DNA of 37,399 nt from an uncultured Christensenella sp. (lineage in GTDB: Bacteria; Bacillota; Clostridia; Christensenellales; UBA3700): the NCBI GenBank assembly GCA_910584635.1, contig CAJUBA010000016.1, forward strand, positions 1 through 37,399, written 5' to 3'. Under the pieces are notes generated by a model that was not told the origin of the DNA, did not search any database, and saw only the letters and a list, made by a program, of their open reading frames with translations. Below are positions 6,802-14,957 of this stretch, piece by piece (within the stretch, counting starts at the first letter, position 1; each line of letters opens with the position of its first letter). Made by a program: the position numbers and the translations under genes.

Positions 6802-7602
6802 ATGAAAAGTATAGAAATTACTGCAAACAGTTATGCAGAGGCTCTTAAACAAGCCTTGGAAGAACTGGGACTCGACGAAAGTCAGGTAGAGGCGGAAAAG
6901 ATCAAAGAATCGGGACTTATCCGCAAAAAAATCACCGTTAAAGTAACTCAAAAAGTCAGCGGGGCTACGCTTGTCAACGACTTTATCAACGGAATTATCG
7001 AAAGAATGGAAATTCAATGCGCGGCTACGGTCGAAGAAAAGGAAGACGCTTTCTATGTTTCTCTTACCGGAGAAGATACCGGCGTTCTTATCGGATACAG
7101 AGGCGACGTATTGGATTCGCTTCAATATCTTTCCCTTTTGATTCTCAACAAAGATAATCCGCAAGGCAAAAGATTGGTTATCGACGGAGAAAATTACCGC
7201 GAAAAGAGAATAAGCACGCTTTCAAGACTTGCTAAAAAGATTGCGTTTAGAGTAGCGAAAAACCGTAAAGCGGAAGCGTTGGAACCGATGAATCCGTTTG
7301 AAAGAAGAATTATACACTCTGCATTGCACGACGATAGATTCGTAACGACTGAAAGCCATGGCGAAGAACCCAACAGATATGTGGTTATCGCTCCCAAAAA
7401 ACCTTCTTTTGACAGAGAAAGAGGGGAGAGAAAGGACGACAGAAGACCTCGCTCGGGACATAACGGCGACCGTTCTTCCAAGCCGAAGTCTACCGCGCCT
7501 AGCATTGCCAATCAACAAAAACCGCAGGAAAACCGCAATTTCAACAAAACCGGCGTAACAAGAATGAAATCTTACGGCGGAGATATGAAAAAATTCTTCT
7601 AA
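6802..7602 (+). CDS. jag: RNA-binding protein Jag/KhpB
   Basis: Three domains are visible in 266 residues: an N-terminal Jag domain (about 1-50, MKSIEITANSYAEALKQALE), a KH domain with the GYRG loop at 98-101, and an R3H domain with R168-x3-H172 (ERRIIHSAL). Jag/KhpB binds RNA and in Gram-positive bacteria is linked to cell elongation and division. AGGAGA lies upstream of the ATG. It follows yidC by 48 bases, as in most Bacillota. The last 60 residues are a basic, disordered tail rich in R, K, S and N, an addition beyond the usual R3H end. A strong terminator follows. Confidence 0.96.
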   Translation: MKSIEITANSYAEALKQALEELGLDESQVEAEKIKESGLIRKKITVKVTQKVSGATLVNDFINGIIERMEIQCAATVEEKEDAFYVSLTGEDTGVLIGYRGDVLDSLQYLSLLILNKDNPQGKRLVIDGENYREKRISTLSRLAKKIAFRVAKNRKAEALEPMNPFERRIIHSALHDDRFVTTESHGEEPNRYVVIAPKKPSFDRERGERKDDRRPRSGHNGDRSSKPKSTAPSIANQQKPQENRNFNKTGVTRMKSYGGDMKKFF

Positions 7603-7640
7603 TCAAAACTTAAAAAATTTGCGCTATAAGCATATAAAAG

Positions 7641-7671
7641 TCCCGTTGCGTTAAATACAACGGGATTTTTT
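7641..7671 (+). terminator. Terminator of the rpmH-jag operon
   Basis: TCCCGTTG (7641-7648) pairs with CAACGGGA (7658-7665), followed by six T. A textbook intrinsic terminator. Confidence 0.9.
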
Positions 7672-7729
7672 AATAGTCTAATTTCTTCTGTTTTAAGTTA
7701 AAATAAAGAAAAATCAACCGGAAAAAGCA

Positions 7730-7758
7730 AACAAAAAAACTTACGAAATAATTTTCGT
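7730..7758 (-). terminator. Probable terminator of the small XRE gene
   Basis: On the reverse strand ACGAAA-ATTA-TTTCGT is followed by AAGTTTTTTTG, 28 bases past the stop codon of the small regulator. Confidence 0.55.
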
Positions 7759-7785
7759 TTTTTATAATTTTATTTATATAAATTA

Positions 7786-7992
7786 TCAGTAATCGCGTCT
7801 GCCCGTCAAAATATCCAAATCTTCATTGAAATAATCTGCAATCTTACAAAGATTTTCAATACCGATTTCTCTGTCGTTATGAATATATCTGCTAAGAGTG
7901 GATTGATTTAGACCTATTTTTTGAGCAACCGACGAAATGCTTTCATCCCCGATAATTTCTTTAAGTCTTTCAGAAAATTTTTCCTTGTACAT
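7786..7992 (-). CDS. Small XRE-family DNA-binding regulator
   Basis: A 68-residue protein that is almost entirely a Cro/C1-type helix-turn-helix: SSVAQKIGLNQSTLSRYIHN is the recognition region (about residues 20-39), followed by IGIENLCKIADYFNEDLDIL, the usual dimer-side helices. It probably binds an operator as a dimer. It faces a very short rightward transcription unit (8050-8157). An inverted repeat TTTACCA-N7-TGGTAAA at 8056-8076 overlaps that unit's promoter and is a good candidate operator. AAGG about nine bases before the ATG is a weak ribosome site; a TATAAT lies at 8043-8038. No enzyme domain is present. Confidence 0.85.
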   Translation of the reverse strand: MYKEKFSERLKEIIGDESISSVAQKIGLNQSTLSRYIHNDREIGIENLCKIADYFNEDLDILTGRRDY

Positions 7993-8049
7993 CTTTCTAA
8001 CCTTATCATTTTTTATTTATAAATTTTCACATCTAATATTATAAAAATG

Positions 8050-8078
8050 TTGACTTTTACCAAATGGTATGGTAAAAT
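8050..8078 (+). promoter_or_regulatory. Promoter with embedded operator
   Basis: TTGACT (8050-8055), a 17-base spacer and TAAAAT (8073-8078). Inside it lies the inverted repeat TTTACCA (8056-8062) and TGGTAAA (8070-8076), so a bound dimer would block polymerase. The adjacent XRE protein is the obvious candidate. Confidence 0.65.
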
Positions 8079-8104
8079 TTAGACACAGTAGAGGTGGGCA
8101 CACA

Positions 8105-8157
8105 TAAATAAAAGAACAGCGTGGGCAATAATATTGGTTACGCTGTTCTTTTATTTA
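8105..8157 (+). terminator. Very long 18-bp hairpin ending a ~75-base transcript
   Basis: A perfect 18-bp stem (8105-8122 with 8140-8157; core AGAACAGCG/CGCTGTTCT) with a 17-base loop, beginning only about 20 bases after the predicted transcription start at 8085. It carries four T on its 3' arm and may act as a terminator. AGAGGTGGG lies just before the stem. A hydrophobic 20-codon frame (8104-8166) overlaps it; see findings. Confidence 0.6.
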
Positions 8158-8293
8158 GACGTTTGATAAAATTTTCATTTTTCCACCGTCAATATTTTTT
8201 TACTATTTTCATACTAATTATACTATTGTTGAACAATTACTGCAACATTTGCCAAAAAATCGCATTTTTTCAAATAAATTAAACTGATTTAAT

Positions 8294-8325
8294 AAAAAAG
8301 AACAAGCCTATCGCTCGCTCTTTTT
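8294..8325 (-). terminator. mnmE terminator
   Basis: On the reverse strand AAAAGAGCGAGC pairs, with two G-U pairs, to GCTTGTTCTTTT around a 5-base loop and runs into T-rich sequence, 34 bases past the mnmE stop. Confidence 0.75.
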
Positions 8326-8358
8326 ACAAAAATTATTTAATTTACAATCAACAAAAAA

Positions 8359-9687
8359 TTATTTACCCAAGCAAAATCTTTCGAATATATTGTTTATTAT
8401 ATCTTCGTTTGCGGTGCTTCCGGTTATCTCTCCCAATACGAAATAGGCGTCTTTCAAATCAACAAGCGAACATTCTAAGGGCATAGTATCAAAAGATAAC
8501 AACGCATTTTTTACGCTTTCCAGCGCGGCTTTAACCGCTTGCGCGTGGCGCTGATTCGTTATAATATTTCCGCTGGTATCGACGCTTTTATCTACAAACA
8601 AATCTACAATGCTATTCTTTAATTCTTCCAATCCCTGTCGATTTTTTGCACTTATATGCGCTCCTTTTCGGCTGTCTTGCGCCATATCGGATTTGTTTAT
8701 TACCAACATTATGGGATTGTTTTTATCAAATTTATCAATTAGAGATTTTTCGTAATCGTTGAGATCTCTTCCCGCTTCGGTAACAAAGAGTATAATATCG
8801 CTACCTTTTGCAATTTCGATGCTTTTTTGTACGCCGATGGATTCTACCGCGTCGTCGGTATCTCTTATGCCGGCGGTATCGATAAGTTTAAGCATTATTC
8901 CCTGAACTTCAACGTACTCTTCAAGACTGTCGCGGGTAGTTCCTGCAATATCGGTTACAATCGCTCGCTCTCTTCCTAAAAGAGCGTTGAGCAAAGAAGA
9001 CTTTCCTACGTTTGCCTGACCTATAATAGCGACGTTTATTCCCTGTTTTATATACTCTCCGACTTTGGAAGTAGAGTAGAGTTTTTCCAATTCTTCGATA
9101 GCGCTTGAAATACTGACGTGAGCGTTTGATTTTGCTTGCTCTTCCATTTCTTCGGGATAATCAAGACTGGCTTCCAACTCTGAAATACAGTCCAACAAAT
9201 TCGTCTGTATTTCAACTATTTTCTGCGCTATATCTCCTTTTGAAAGTCTATAACCTGCGTTGAGAGAAGCGATGCTTTCCGAGTTTATCATATCTATGAT
9301 ACCTTCGGCGTCGCTCAACGCCATTTTACCGTTAAGAAACGCTCTTTTCGTAAATTCTCCCTTTCCGGCAGGTAGGCAACCTTCCTGTATACATTTTTTC
9401 AAGACTTCGTTGATAAGACGTACCCCGCCGTGGCATTGAAATTCCACGACGTCTTCGCCTGTATAAGAATTAGGCGCCTTAAAATAAACCGCAAGCGCGG
9501 CGTCGGAAAAATCCTGACAATCCAACTTTCCGTAATACATATAGTTGGGGATAGCGTTTAAGAAATTATCCAGTTTTTTTGTAGTAAAAATACGCGAAGC
9601 AATTTCCAATGCCTTATCTCCGCTCATTCTTACTATTGCTATCGCTCCTCTGCCTATCGGAGTTGATATTGTCGCTATCGTTTTCAT
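8359..9687 (-). CDS. mnmE: tRNA modification GTPase MnmE
   Basis: 442 residues from the conserved start MKTIATISTPIGRGAIAIVR. The N-terminal folate-binding domain is followed by a helical domain with an inserted GTPase: G1 GQANVGKS (about 223-230), GTTRD (249-253), DTAG (270-273) and NKSD. It ends FCLGK with the catalytic-type cysteine. With MnmG it forms 5-carboxymethylaminomethyl groups on the wobble uridine of certain tRNAs. A 12-codon upstream extension is possible but not conserved. The promoter (9723-9694) predicts transcription starting on the A of ATG, and no ribosome site exists, so the mRNA appears leaderless. It is on the opposite strand to mnmG, whereas the two usually form an operon. 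Confidence 0.96.
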   Translation of the reverse strand: MKTIATISTPIGRGAIAIVRMSGDKALEIASRIFTTKKLDNFLNAIPNYMYYGKLDCQDFSDAALAVYFKAPNSYTGEDVVEFQCHGGVRLINEVLKKCIQEGCLPAGKGEFTKRAFLNGKMALSDAEGIIDMINSESIASLNAGYRLSKGDIAQKIVEIQTNLLDCISELEASLDYPEEMEEQAKSNAHVSISSAIEELEKLYSTSKVGEYIKQGINVAIIGQANVGKSSLLNALLGRERAIVTDIAGTTRDSLEEYVEVQGIMLKLIDTAGIRDTDDAVESIGVQKSIEIAKGSDIILFVTEAGRDLNDYEKSLIDKFDKNNPIMLVINKSDMAQDSRKGAHISAKNRQGLEELKNSIVDLFVDKSVDTSGNIITNQRHAQAVKAALESVKNALLSFDTMPLECSLVDLKDAYFVLGEITGSTANEDIINNIFERFCLGK

Positions 9688-9693
9688 AATTAA

Positions 9694-9723
9694 ATTATAC
9701 CATAGCGTCCATTGCATTTGCAA
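9694..9723 (-). promoter_or_regulatory. mnmE promoter placed for a leaderless mRNA
   Basis: Extended -10 TGG-TATAAT (hexamer 9699-9694) with TTGCAA (9723-9718) 18 bases before it. Six bases after the hexamer comes the mnmE ATG (9687), where transcription should start. Confidence 0.65.
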
Positions 9724-9893
9724 ATAATAAATCGTCTATGATATAATATATGTGATTTCGAACTATTACCTTTTCGGTTTTTATTTCGCAATCAAAAAAC
9801 AATTTATAATACGGTATTTATTTGATATATTAAAAGAATATATATCCGTATTTATATAAGATAGGTAGATAAACGCAATAAAAACGGTACGGT

Positions 9894-11762
9894 ATGCTTG
9901 ACAGTTATCAGAAAAATTACGACGCAATAGTTATAGGATGCGGACATGCCGGAGTAGAGGCGTCTCTTGCTTTAGCAAGATTGGGACACAAAACTTTGGC
10001 TGTTACTCTTTCTTTGGACGCGATAGCGTTCATGGCTTGCAATCCAGCAATCGGAGGAACGGCAAAAGGACATCTTGTAAGAGAAATAGACGCTTTGGGC
10101 GGTCAGATGGGAATTTCCTCCGACAATAATTTGCTTCAAATACGAATGCTCAATATGGGAAAAGGTCCCGCCGTACAGTCTTTGAGAGGTCAAGCGGATA
10201 AAACTTTGTATCACCATTATATGAAAAAAATAATGGAAACGCAGGAAAATCTCGATATTTTGCAAGGCGAAGTAGCAGAATTACTTACTTCAAACGGTAA
10301 AGTAATAGGTATAAAAACCACTCTCAATCAAGATTTTTATTGCGACGCGATAGTCGTATGCACGGGTGTATACCTTAACGCGCATATCATTATAGGCGAC
10401 AACGTTACGAAGACGGGTCCCAACGGTTTTTCGCGAGCGACTAAACTTACGGACAGCCTTATTTCTTTGGATATTCCCACCAGAAGATTCAAAACGGGAA
10501 CTCCTGCAAGAGTAGATAAGAACACAATAAATTTCGACGTAATGCAAATCCAGCGCGGCGACGATAATATTTATCCTTTCTCTTTTATGAGCGAAGGTTA
10601 CATACCTAATAAAGAAGTATGTTATTTGACTTATACCACACAAAAAACAAAAGATATTATCATGGCAAATATAGACAGATCTCCTCTTTACAACGGCTCT
10701 ATCCACAGTATAGGACCGAGATACTGTCCTTCGATAGAAGATAAAGTAATGCGTTTTGCCGATAAAGAAAGACATCAGATTTTTATAGAACCTGAAAGCA
10801 GTCTCACTAATGAAATGTACGTGCAGGGTATGAGTTCTTCTCTTCCGTTTGACGTACAACTTGAAATGTATAAATCTGTTATCGGACTTGAAAAAGTAAA
10901 AATCATGCGCTTTGCTTACGCAATTGAATACGACTGTATAGATTCTCTGTGTCTTACGCCGTACCTTATGACAAAACACATTAAAGGTTTGTTTTTGGCG
11001 GGACAGTTAAACGGTAGCAGCGGATATGAAGAAGCGGCGGCGCAAGGACTTATAGCGGGAATAAACGCTTCGCTTTATTTGAAAAACAAAAAACCGCTTG
11101 TACTTACTCGCGACAGTTCTTATATCGGTGTTTTGATTGATGATTTGGTAACAAAAGGCACCAACGAACCTTACAGAATGATGACCGCAAGAGCGGAGCA
11201 TAGACTTATTTTAAGACAGGAAAACGCAGATAAAAGGCTTACTCCTATAGGAAGAGAAGTAGGACTTGTAAACGATGAAAGATGGGAAAAATTCTGTGAA
11301 AAGAAACAAAATTGCCTTCAAATTTCTTCAATGCTAACAAAAACCCTTCCTCCGAAAGATTTCAAAGACTATTTTGAAAGTATCGGAGAACCTATCCCTC
11401 ACAACGGACTTTCTTATAAAGACATGCTCAAAAGATCTAACGTAGATTGCAATTCCATGACGGAATTTTTCGACGATCTTAAAGGTATAGACAAAAGATG
11501 TTTTGAAGAAGTGGCGACGGATATTAAATATGAAGGCTATCTTAACAAACAAAAAAACATAATAGGCGATATAAATAAACTCGAAGATAAATTGCTTCAC
11601 GAAAATATCGACTATAATTCTATAAGCGGTCTGAGAATCGAAGCAAGACAAAAACTTGATAAAATAAAGCCTTTGAATTTGGGACAGGCGTCGAGAATAA
11701 GCGGAGTTTCGCCCGCTGACATAACCGTTCTTATGGTTTATTTGGCTAAAAACAAAATATAA
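9894..11762 (+). CDS. mnmG: tRNA uridine-5-carboxymethylaminomethyl modification enzyme MnmG
   Basis: This 622-residue protein has the FAD-binding motif VIGCGHAGVEAS at residues 13-24, the conserved ACNPAIGGTAKGHLVREIDALGG block near 48-70, and GLFLAGQLNGSSGYEEAAAQGL around 365-386. It is the FAD partner of MnmE in wobble-uridine modification. Length is typical. There is no clear ribosome site before ATG 9894 (the preceding bases are ACGGTACGGT), though the start agrees with the family N-terminus. rsmG begins two bases after its stop. The 170 bases upstream are AT-rich and contain promoter-like sequence but no hexamer pair I would defend. Confidence 0.97.
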   Translation: MLDSYQKNYDAIVIGCGHAGVEASLALARLGHKTLAVTLSLDAIAFMACNPAIGGTAKGHLVREIDALGGQMGISSDNNLLQIRMLNMGKGPAVQSLRGQADKTLYHHYMKKIMETQENLDILQGEVAELLTSNGKVIGIKTTLNQDFYCDAIVVCTGVYLNAHIIIGDNVTKTGPNGFSRATKLTDSLISLDIPTRRFKTGTPARVDKNTINFDVMQIQRGDDNIYPFSFMSEGYIPNKEVCYLTYTTQKTKDIIMANIDRSPLYNGSIHSIGPRYCPSIEDKVMRFADKERHQIFIEPESSLTNEMYVQGMSSSLPFDVQLEMYKSVIGLEKVKIMRFAYAIEYDCIDSLCLTPYLMTKHIKGLFLAGQLNGSSGYEEAAAQGLIAGINASLYLKNKKPLVLTRDSSYIGVLIDDLVTKGTNEPYRMMTARAEHRLILRQENADKRLTPIGREVGLVNDERWEKFCEKKQNCLQISSMLTKTLPPKDFKDYFESIGEPIPHNGLSYKDMLKRSNVDCNSMTEFFDDLKGIDKRCFEEVATDIKYEGYLNKQKNIIGDINKLEDKLLHENIDYNSISGLRIEARQKLDKIKPLNLGQASRISGVSPADITVLMVYLAKNKI

Positions 11763-11763
11763 A

Positions 11764-12471
11764 ATGAAAAGACTTAATTTATTGGAAAAATATCTTAAAG
11801 ATAATAATCATCAATCGATAGATGAAAAATTGGAAAGGTTTGAATTGTACTTTGATGCGCTCACGCAATGGAATGAAAAATTCAATCTTACTACAATAAC
11901 GGATATAAATGAAGCGCAAATAAAGCATTTCATAGACAGTCTTCTCGGAAACGAATATATAAACGACTGCGATTATATCTGCGATATAGGATGCGGCGCA
12001 GGATTTCCAAGCATACCCCTTGCTATTGTTAATCCGGACAAAAATTTTACGCTTGTAGACAGCGTAAACAAAAAAATTACTTTTATCAATCATATAAAAG
12101 AATTACTTTGTCTTGACAATATTACCGCTATTCATTCGAGAGCGGAAGATTTTGCAAAACAAAATTTTGAAAAATTTGATTGCTGTATCGCCAGGGCGCT
12201 CGCTCAAATGCCTACTTTGGCTGAATACGCTTTGCCTTTAATAAAACCTCAAGGAAAATTTGTTGCTTATAAAGGTATAAATTATAAAGAAGAATTGGAA
12301 AATTCAAAAAAAATTTTGACTTTATTAAATTCTCAAATTTATTCTGTAAGTGAATTAAATTTGACGAAAGATGAAAAAAGATATTTAATTATTGTCAAAA
12401 AATTAAGAAATTGTTCTAAAAAATATCCTAGAAACGCAAATAAACCGAGAACTCAACCTATTATCGGATAA
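11764..12471 (+). CDS. rsmG: 16S rRNA (guanine527-N7)-methyltransferase RsmG
   Basis: 235 residues with the RsmG/GidB pattern: FNLTTITDINEAQIKHFIDS, the SAM-binding motif ICDIGCGAGFPSIPLAI near residues 78-94, and CCIARALAQMPTLAEYALPL. It methylates N7 of G527 in 16S rRNA. It starts two bases after mnmG with no ribosome site of its own, so translation should be coupled. The C-terminus has an extra basic stretch (KKYPRNANKPRTQPIIG) beyond the catalytic domain. The usual mnmG-rsmG pairing is kept. Confidence 0.96.
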   Translation: MKRLNLLEKYLKDNNHQSIDEKLERFELYFDALTQWNEKFNLTTITDINEAQIKHFIDSLLGNEYINDCDYICDIGCGAGFPSIPLAIVNPDKNFTLVDSVNKKITFINHIKELLCLDNITAIHSRAEDFAKQNFEKFDCCIARALAQMPTLAEYALPLIKPQGKFVAYKGINYKEELENSKKILTLLNSQIYSVSELNLTKDEKRYLIIVKKLRNCSKKYPRNANKPRTQPIIG

Positions 12472-12513
12472 ATATTTTTAGTTGCATATATAAATTTTAT
12501 TTGATATAATAAA

Positions 12514-12541
12514 ATAAATAAAAATAATTATTTTTATTTAT
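12514..12541. repeat. 28-bp perfect A/T palindrome
   Basis: ATAAATAAAAATAA followed directly by its exact reverse complement, with no loop. It lies between rsmG and parB and consists only of A and T. It could be a bidirectional terminator or a protein site. Confidence 0.5.
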
Positions 12542-12625
12542 GATTGAATCGACTTATACTCGCAGTATTGGCGTAATCATATAAAAAATTATTGTCTTTA
12601 TGTCCGTAAAGCGGAGGAGGCTCTT

Positions 12626-13495
12626 ATGACCAAAGATAACAACTCAATAGATAGAACGTTGGATATAGACAGCGACAAAAAGACTTACGACGAATTCGGT
12701 AATCTTAACGAAGGCGTCGAAATTATGTCCGTAACAAAAATCGTAGCCAATCCCAATCAACCAAGAAAAAAATTCGACGAAACCGCTTTGGAAGAACTCG
12801 CTGTTTCAATCAAGAACGTTGGAATTATTCAACCTATAGTAGTTTGTCCGACAGGCGACGATACTTACGTTATAGTAGCGGGAGAGAGAAGATTCAGAGC
12901 GAATAAAATCGCAGGCAACACTACTATTCCCGTAATAGTAAAAAATTACACGAGAAAACAAATAAAAGAAATCGCTTTGATAGAGAATCTTCAACGTCAA
13001 GACCTCAATCCGATAGAAGAGGCTCAAGCGTATAAATCTTTGATAGACGAATATGACTTCACTCAAGAACAACTTGCTCAAAGATTAGGTAAATCAAGAC
13101 CTGCGATAACAAACTCTTTAAGACTTCTTAATCTCAATCCCGTCGTTATTGATATGGTAATAAGCGGAAGACTTTCGGCAGGACACGCAAGATGTCTTTC
13201 TTCTATAAAAGATTATATAGTACAAAATACTTATGCTATAGCCGCTTGCGATAAAAAACTCAGCGTACACCAACTCGAAGTAATGGTAAGCAATTACCTC
13301 AATCCTAATAAAAAACAAAAAAAAGTACAAGAACAGTCTGTTGAACTTAAAGATCTTGCAAATATAATGAACAGAAAATTCGGTACGAAAGTTTATGCAG
13401 TAGGCAATAATAATAAAGGTAGAATATATATAGATTATTATTCCACGGCAGATTTGGATAGAATATTTGAAATCATGGCAAAAATAAAAGAATAA
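12626..13495 (+). CDS. parB: Chromosome partitioning protein ParB (Spo0J type), without parA nearby
   Basis: 289 residues: the CTP-binding motif GERRFRA at 86-92, the ENLQRQDLNPIEEA motif at 120-133, and a helix-turn-helix at about 146-170 (TQEQLAQRLGKSRPAITNSL). ParB binds parS sites, spreads as a CTP clamp and recruits SMC near the origin. The recognition helix has SRP and the later segment is SAGHAR. These resemble Spo0J/ParB and not Noc, where the equivalents in Bacillus are GQS and ERHAR. The position after rsmG is where noc or parAB sits. No parA is adjacent. GGAGGAGG precedes the ATG. A terminator follows. Confidence 0.93.
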   Translation: MTKDNNSIDRTLDIDSDKKTYDEFGNLNEGVEIMSVTKIVANPNQPRKKFDETALEELAVSIKNVGIIQPIVVCPTGDDTYVIVAGERRFRANKIAGNTTIPVIVKNYTRKQIKEIALIENLQRQDLNPIEEAQAYKSLIDEYDFTQEQLAQRLGKSRPAITNSLRLLNLNPVVIDMVISGRLSAGHARCLSSIKDYIVQNTYAIAACDKKLSVHQLEVMVSNYLNPNKKQKKVQEQSVELKDLANIMNRKFGTKVYAVGNNNKGRIYIDYYSTADLDRIFEIMAKIKE

Positions 13496-13516
13496 TAAAT
13501 AAATTTTAATGAAATT

Positions 13517-13550
13517 AAAAAAGAAAACGGTTTGTCGTTTTCTTTTTTTT
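13517..13550 (+). terminator. parB terminator
   Basis: Thirteen bp of stem (13517-13529 with 13536-13548; core GAAAACG/CGTTTTC) ending in eight T. Confidence 0.85.
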
Positions 13551-13796
13551 AATAAACAAATAAAAATATTACACATATTTTCTATTTGACGGAAGGAAAA
13601 TATTATTTATTATTTCATCAAATCGAAATGAACGTAATATTTCTATATTTTTTATGTTAATAGTACAGACAAACGCATACTTATCCGTCATTCCGAGCGC
13701 AATCGAAGAATCTAATGGAAATAAAAAATCAGTATAGAGCAAATTCTTATTAAAATCGAAGAAAATATTATATTCTATGACTGGTCATAAACAAAA
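13551..13796. other. Gap between convergent parB and dnaN
   Basis: No gene is seen. It contains copy 2 of the dispersed repeat (13685-13716) and AT-rich DNA. Confidence 0.6.
13685..13716 (+). repeat. Dispersed intergenic repeat, copy 2
   Basis: CCGTCATTCCGAGCG, then AATCGAAGAATCTAAT. It is the best-preserved of the three copies in the window. Confidence 0.55.
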
Positions 13797-13838
13797 AAAT
13801 ACTCCGCTAATAAATTAAAGCGGAGCATTCTTTTTTTA
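13797..13838 (-). terminator. dnaN terminator
   Basis: On the reverse strand GCTCCGCT pairs with AGCGGAG(T) around an AT loop, followed by ATTTTTTTG. T-runs on both sides could also stop readthrough from parB. Confidence 0.75.
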
Positions 13839-13850
13839 TATATAAAATTA

Positions 13851-14957
13851 TTATCTTGTTCTTATAGGCAATATAAGATACAAATATTCGTCGCTTTCTA
13901 TCGGAGTAATAACAATAGGATTATTGCTGTTTGAAATCTTGATAGAAAGATATTCGTCGCTGCTGTTCTTAATACAATCGGTAAGATATTTAGCGTTTAG
14001 ACTAATAGTTACGTCTTTACCTTTTGTAAAGGTGTTTATAACTTCTTTTATATTGCTTACGCTTGTATTGCAATATATAGTCATTTTACCTTCTTTTATA
14101 TCCATTTTGATATAGTTATTTTTATCTTGCTTTGCTATAACGTCTACCTTATCCATACTGTATTCAAGACCTGCTCTGTCAATGGTAATTTCAGTTTCGA
14201 AATTAGTAGGTATAGTAGATTCATATCTTATATATTGACCGGCAATAAGCGACGTAATAATTTTGCTGTTGTCAAATTCAACCATCATTTTTTTATCGTT
14301 TATGCTTATCAAAATATTTTCGTCTTCCTTTTCAAGAAGTTTTGCAATTTCGCTAAGACTTTTTGCAGGTACTATAATTTCTTTATCGGGATATTCTTCT
14401 TCAAGTTGTTTGTTGCAAATAGCAAGTCTGTAACCGTCCAAACCTACGCTTTTTACGGTATTTTTCTTTACGGAGAATAAACAACCTCTTAATTGCTGTC
14501 TTATATCTTCTGTCGAAGTAGCGAAAATAGTTTTACCTACCAAATCCTTGAAATCTTTTTGTTTTATTTTCAACTGCATATCGTATTGAATTTCTTCAAT
14601 AGCAGGGTATTCGTTAATATTCATAGTGGCAAGGTAAATAAAACTGTCGCAGTGGGAAATATAAAGTTTATCGTTTTCGATTTGAGAATCGAATTCTATA
14701 TAATTTTCCTTGCTTATTTTTCTTATATATTCGCAGATAGTTCTTCCTGGAACCAAAACTTCTCCTTCCATTATAATATCCGCTTTTATTTTCATAATAA
14801 CGACAAAATCAATATCAGTCGCCATAATCGTCAAAGTATCTCCGAAAGCGCTGAATTTTATTCCTTCCAATATAGGCATGCTTTTCTTTGAAGGCAACGC
14901 TTTCATTACTTTTGACAAAGCGTCAGACAAATCCATACCGTTACAAACAAATTTCAT
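13851..14957 (-). CDS. dnaN: DNA polymerase III beta sliding clamp
   Basis: 368 residues, the normal length for the three-domain beta clamp. It begins MKFVCNGMDLSDALSKVMKA and ends with the conserved tail ITPIESDEYLYLILPIRTR. The dimeric ring tethers the replicative polymerase to DNA. AGAGGTG lies six bases before the ATG. It runs leftward downstream of dnaA, separated by 245 bases containing a cluster of DnaA boxes. The dnaA to dnaN order is the usual one, but the pair is inverted relative to recF and gyrBA. Confidence 0.97.
   Translation of the reverse strand: MKFVCNGMDLSDALSKVMKALPSKKSMPILEGIKFSAFGDTLTIMATDIDFVVIMKIKADIIMEGEVLVPGRTICEYIRKISKENYIEFDSQIENDKLYISHCDSFIYLATMNINEYPAIEEIQYDMQLKIKQKDFKDLVGKTIFATSTEDIRQQLRGCLFSVKKNTVKSVGLDGYRLAICNKQLEEEYPDKEIIVPAKSLSEIAKLLEKEDENILISINDKKMMVEFDNSKIITSLIAGQYIRYESTIPTNFETEITIDRAGLEYSMDKVDVIAKQDKNNYIKMDIKEGKMTIYCNTSVSNIKEVINTFTKGKDVTISLNAKYLTDCIKNSSDEYLSIKISNSNNPIVITPIESDEYLYLILPIRTR

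Larger units (their letters stand above)
7993..8358. other. Intergenic region with a promoter, operator and two hairpins
   Basis: Between the XRE gene and mnmE (both reverse) there is no conventional gene. It holds the rightward promoter and operator (8050-8078), a long hairpin (8105-8157) and the mnmE terminator (8294-8325). Confidence 0.7.

Noticed and set aside
8121..8276. GTG-started frame to the right of the small XRE gene
   Set aside because: No ribosome site and it runs out of the hairpin into AT-rich sequence with no protein character beyond random hydrophobicity.
10290..10979. 229-codon reverse frame inside mnmG
   Set aside because: Antisense shadow with tyrosine- and arginine-rich random composition and no ribosome site.
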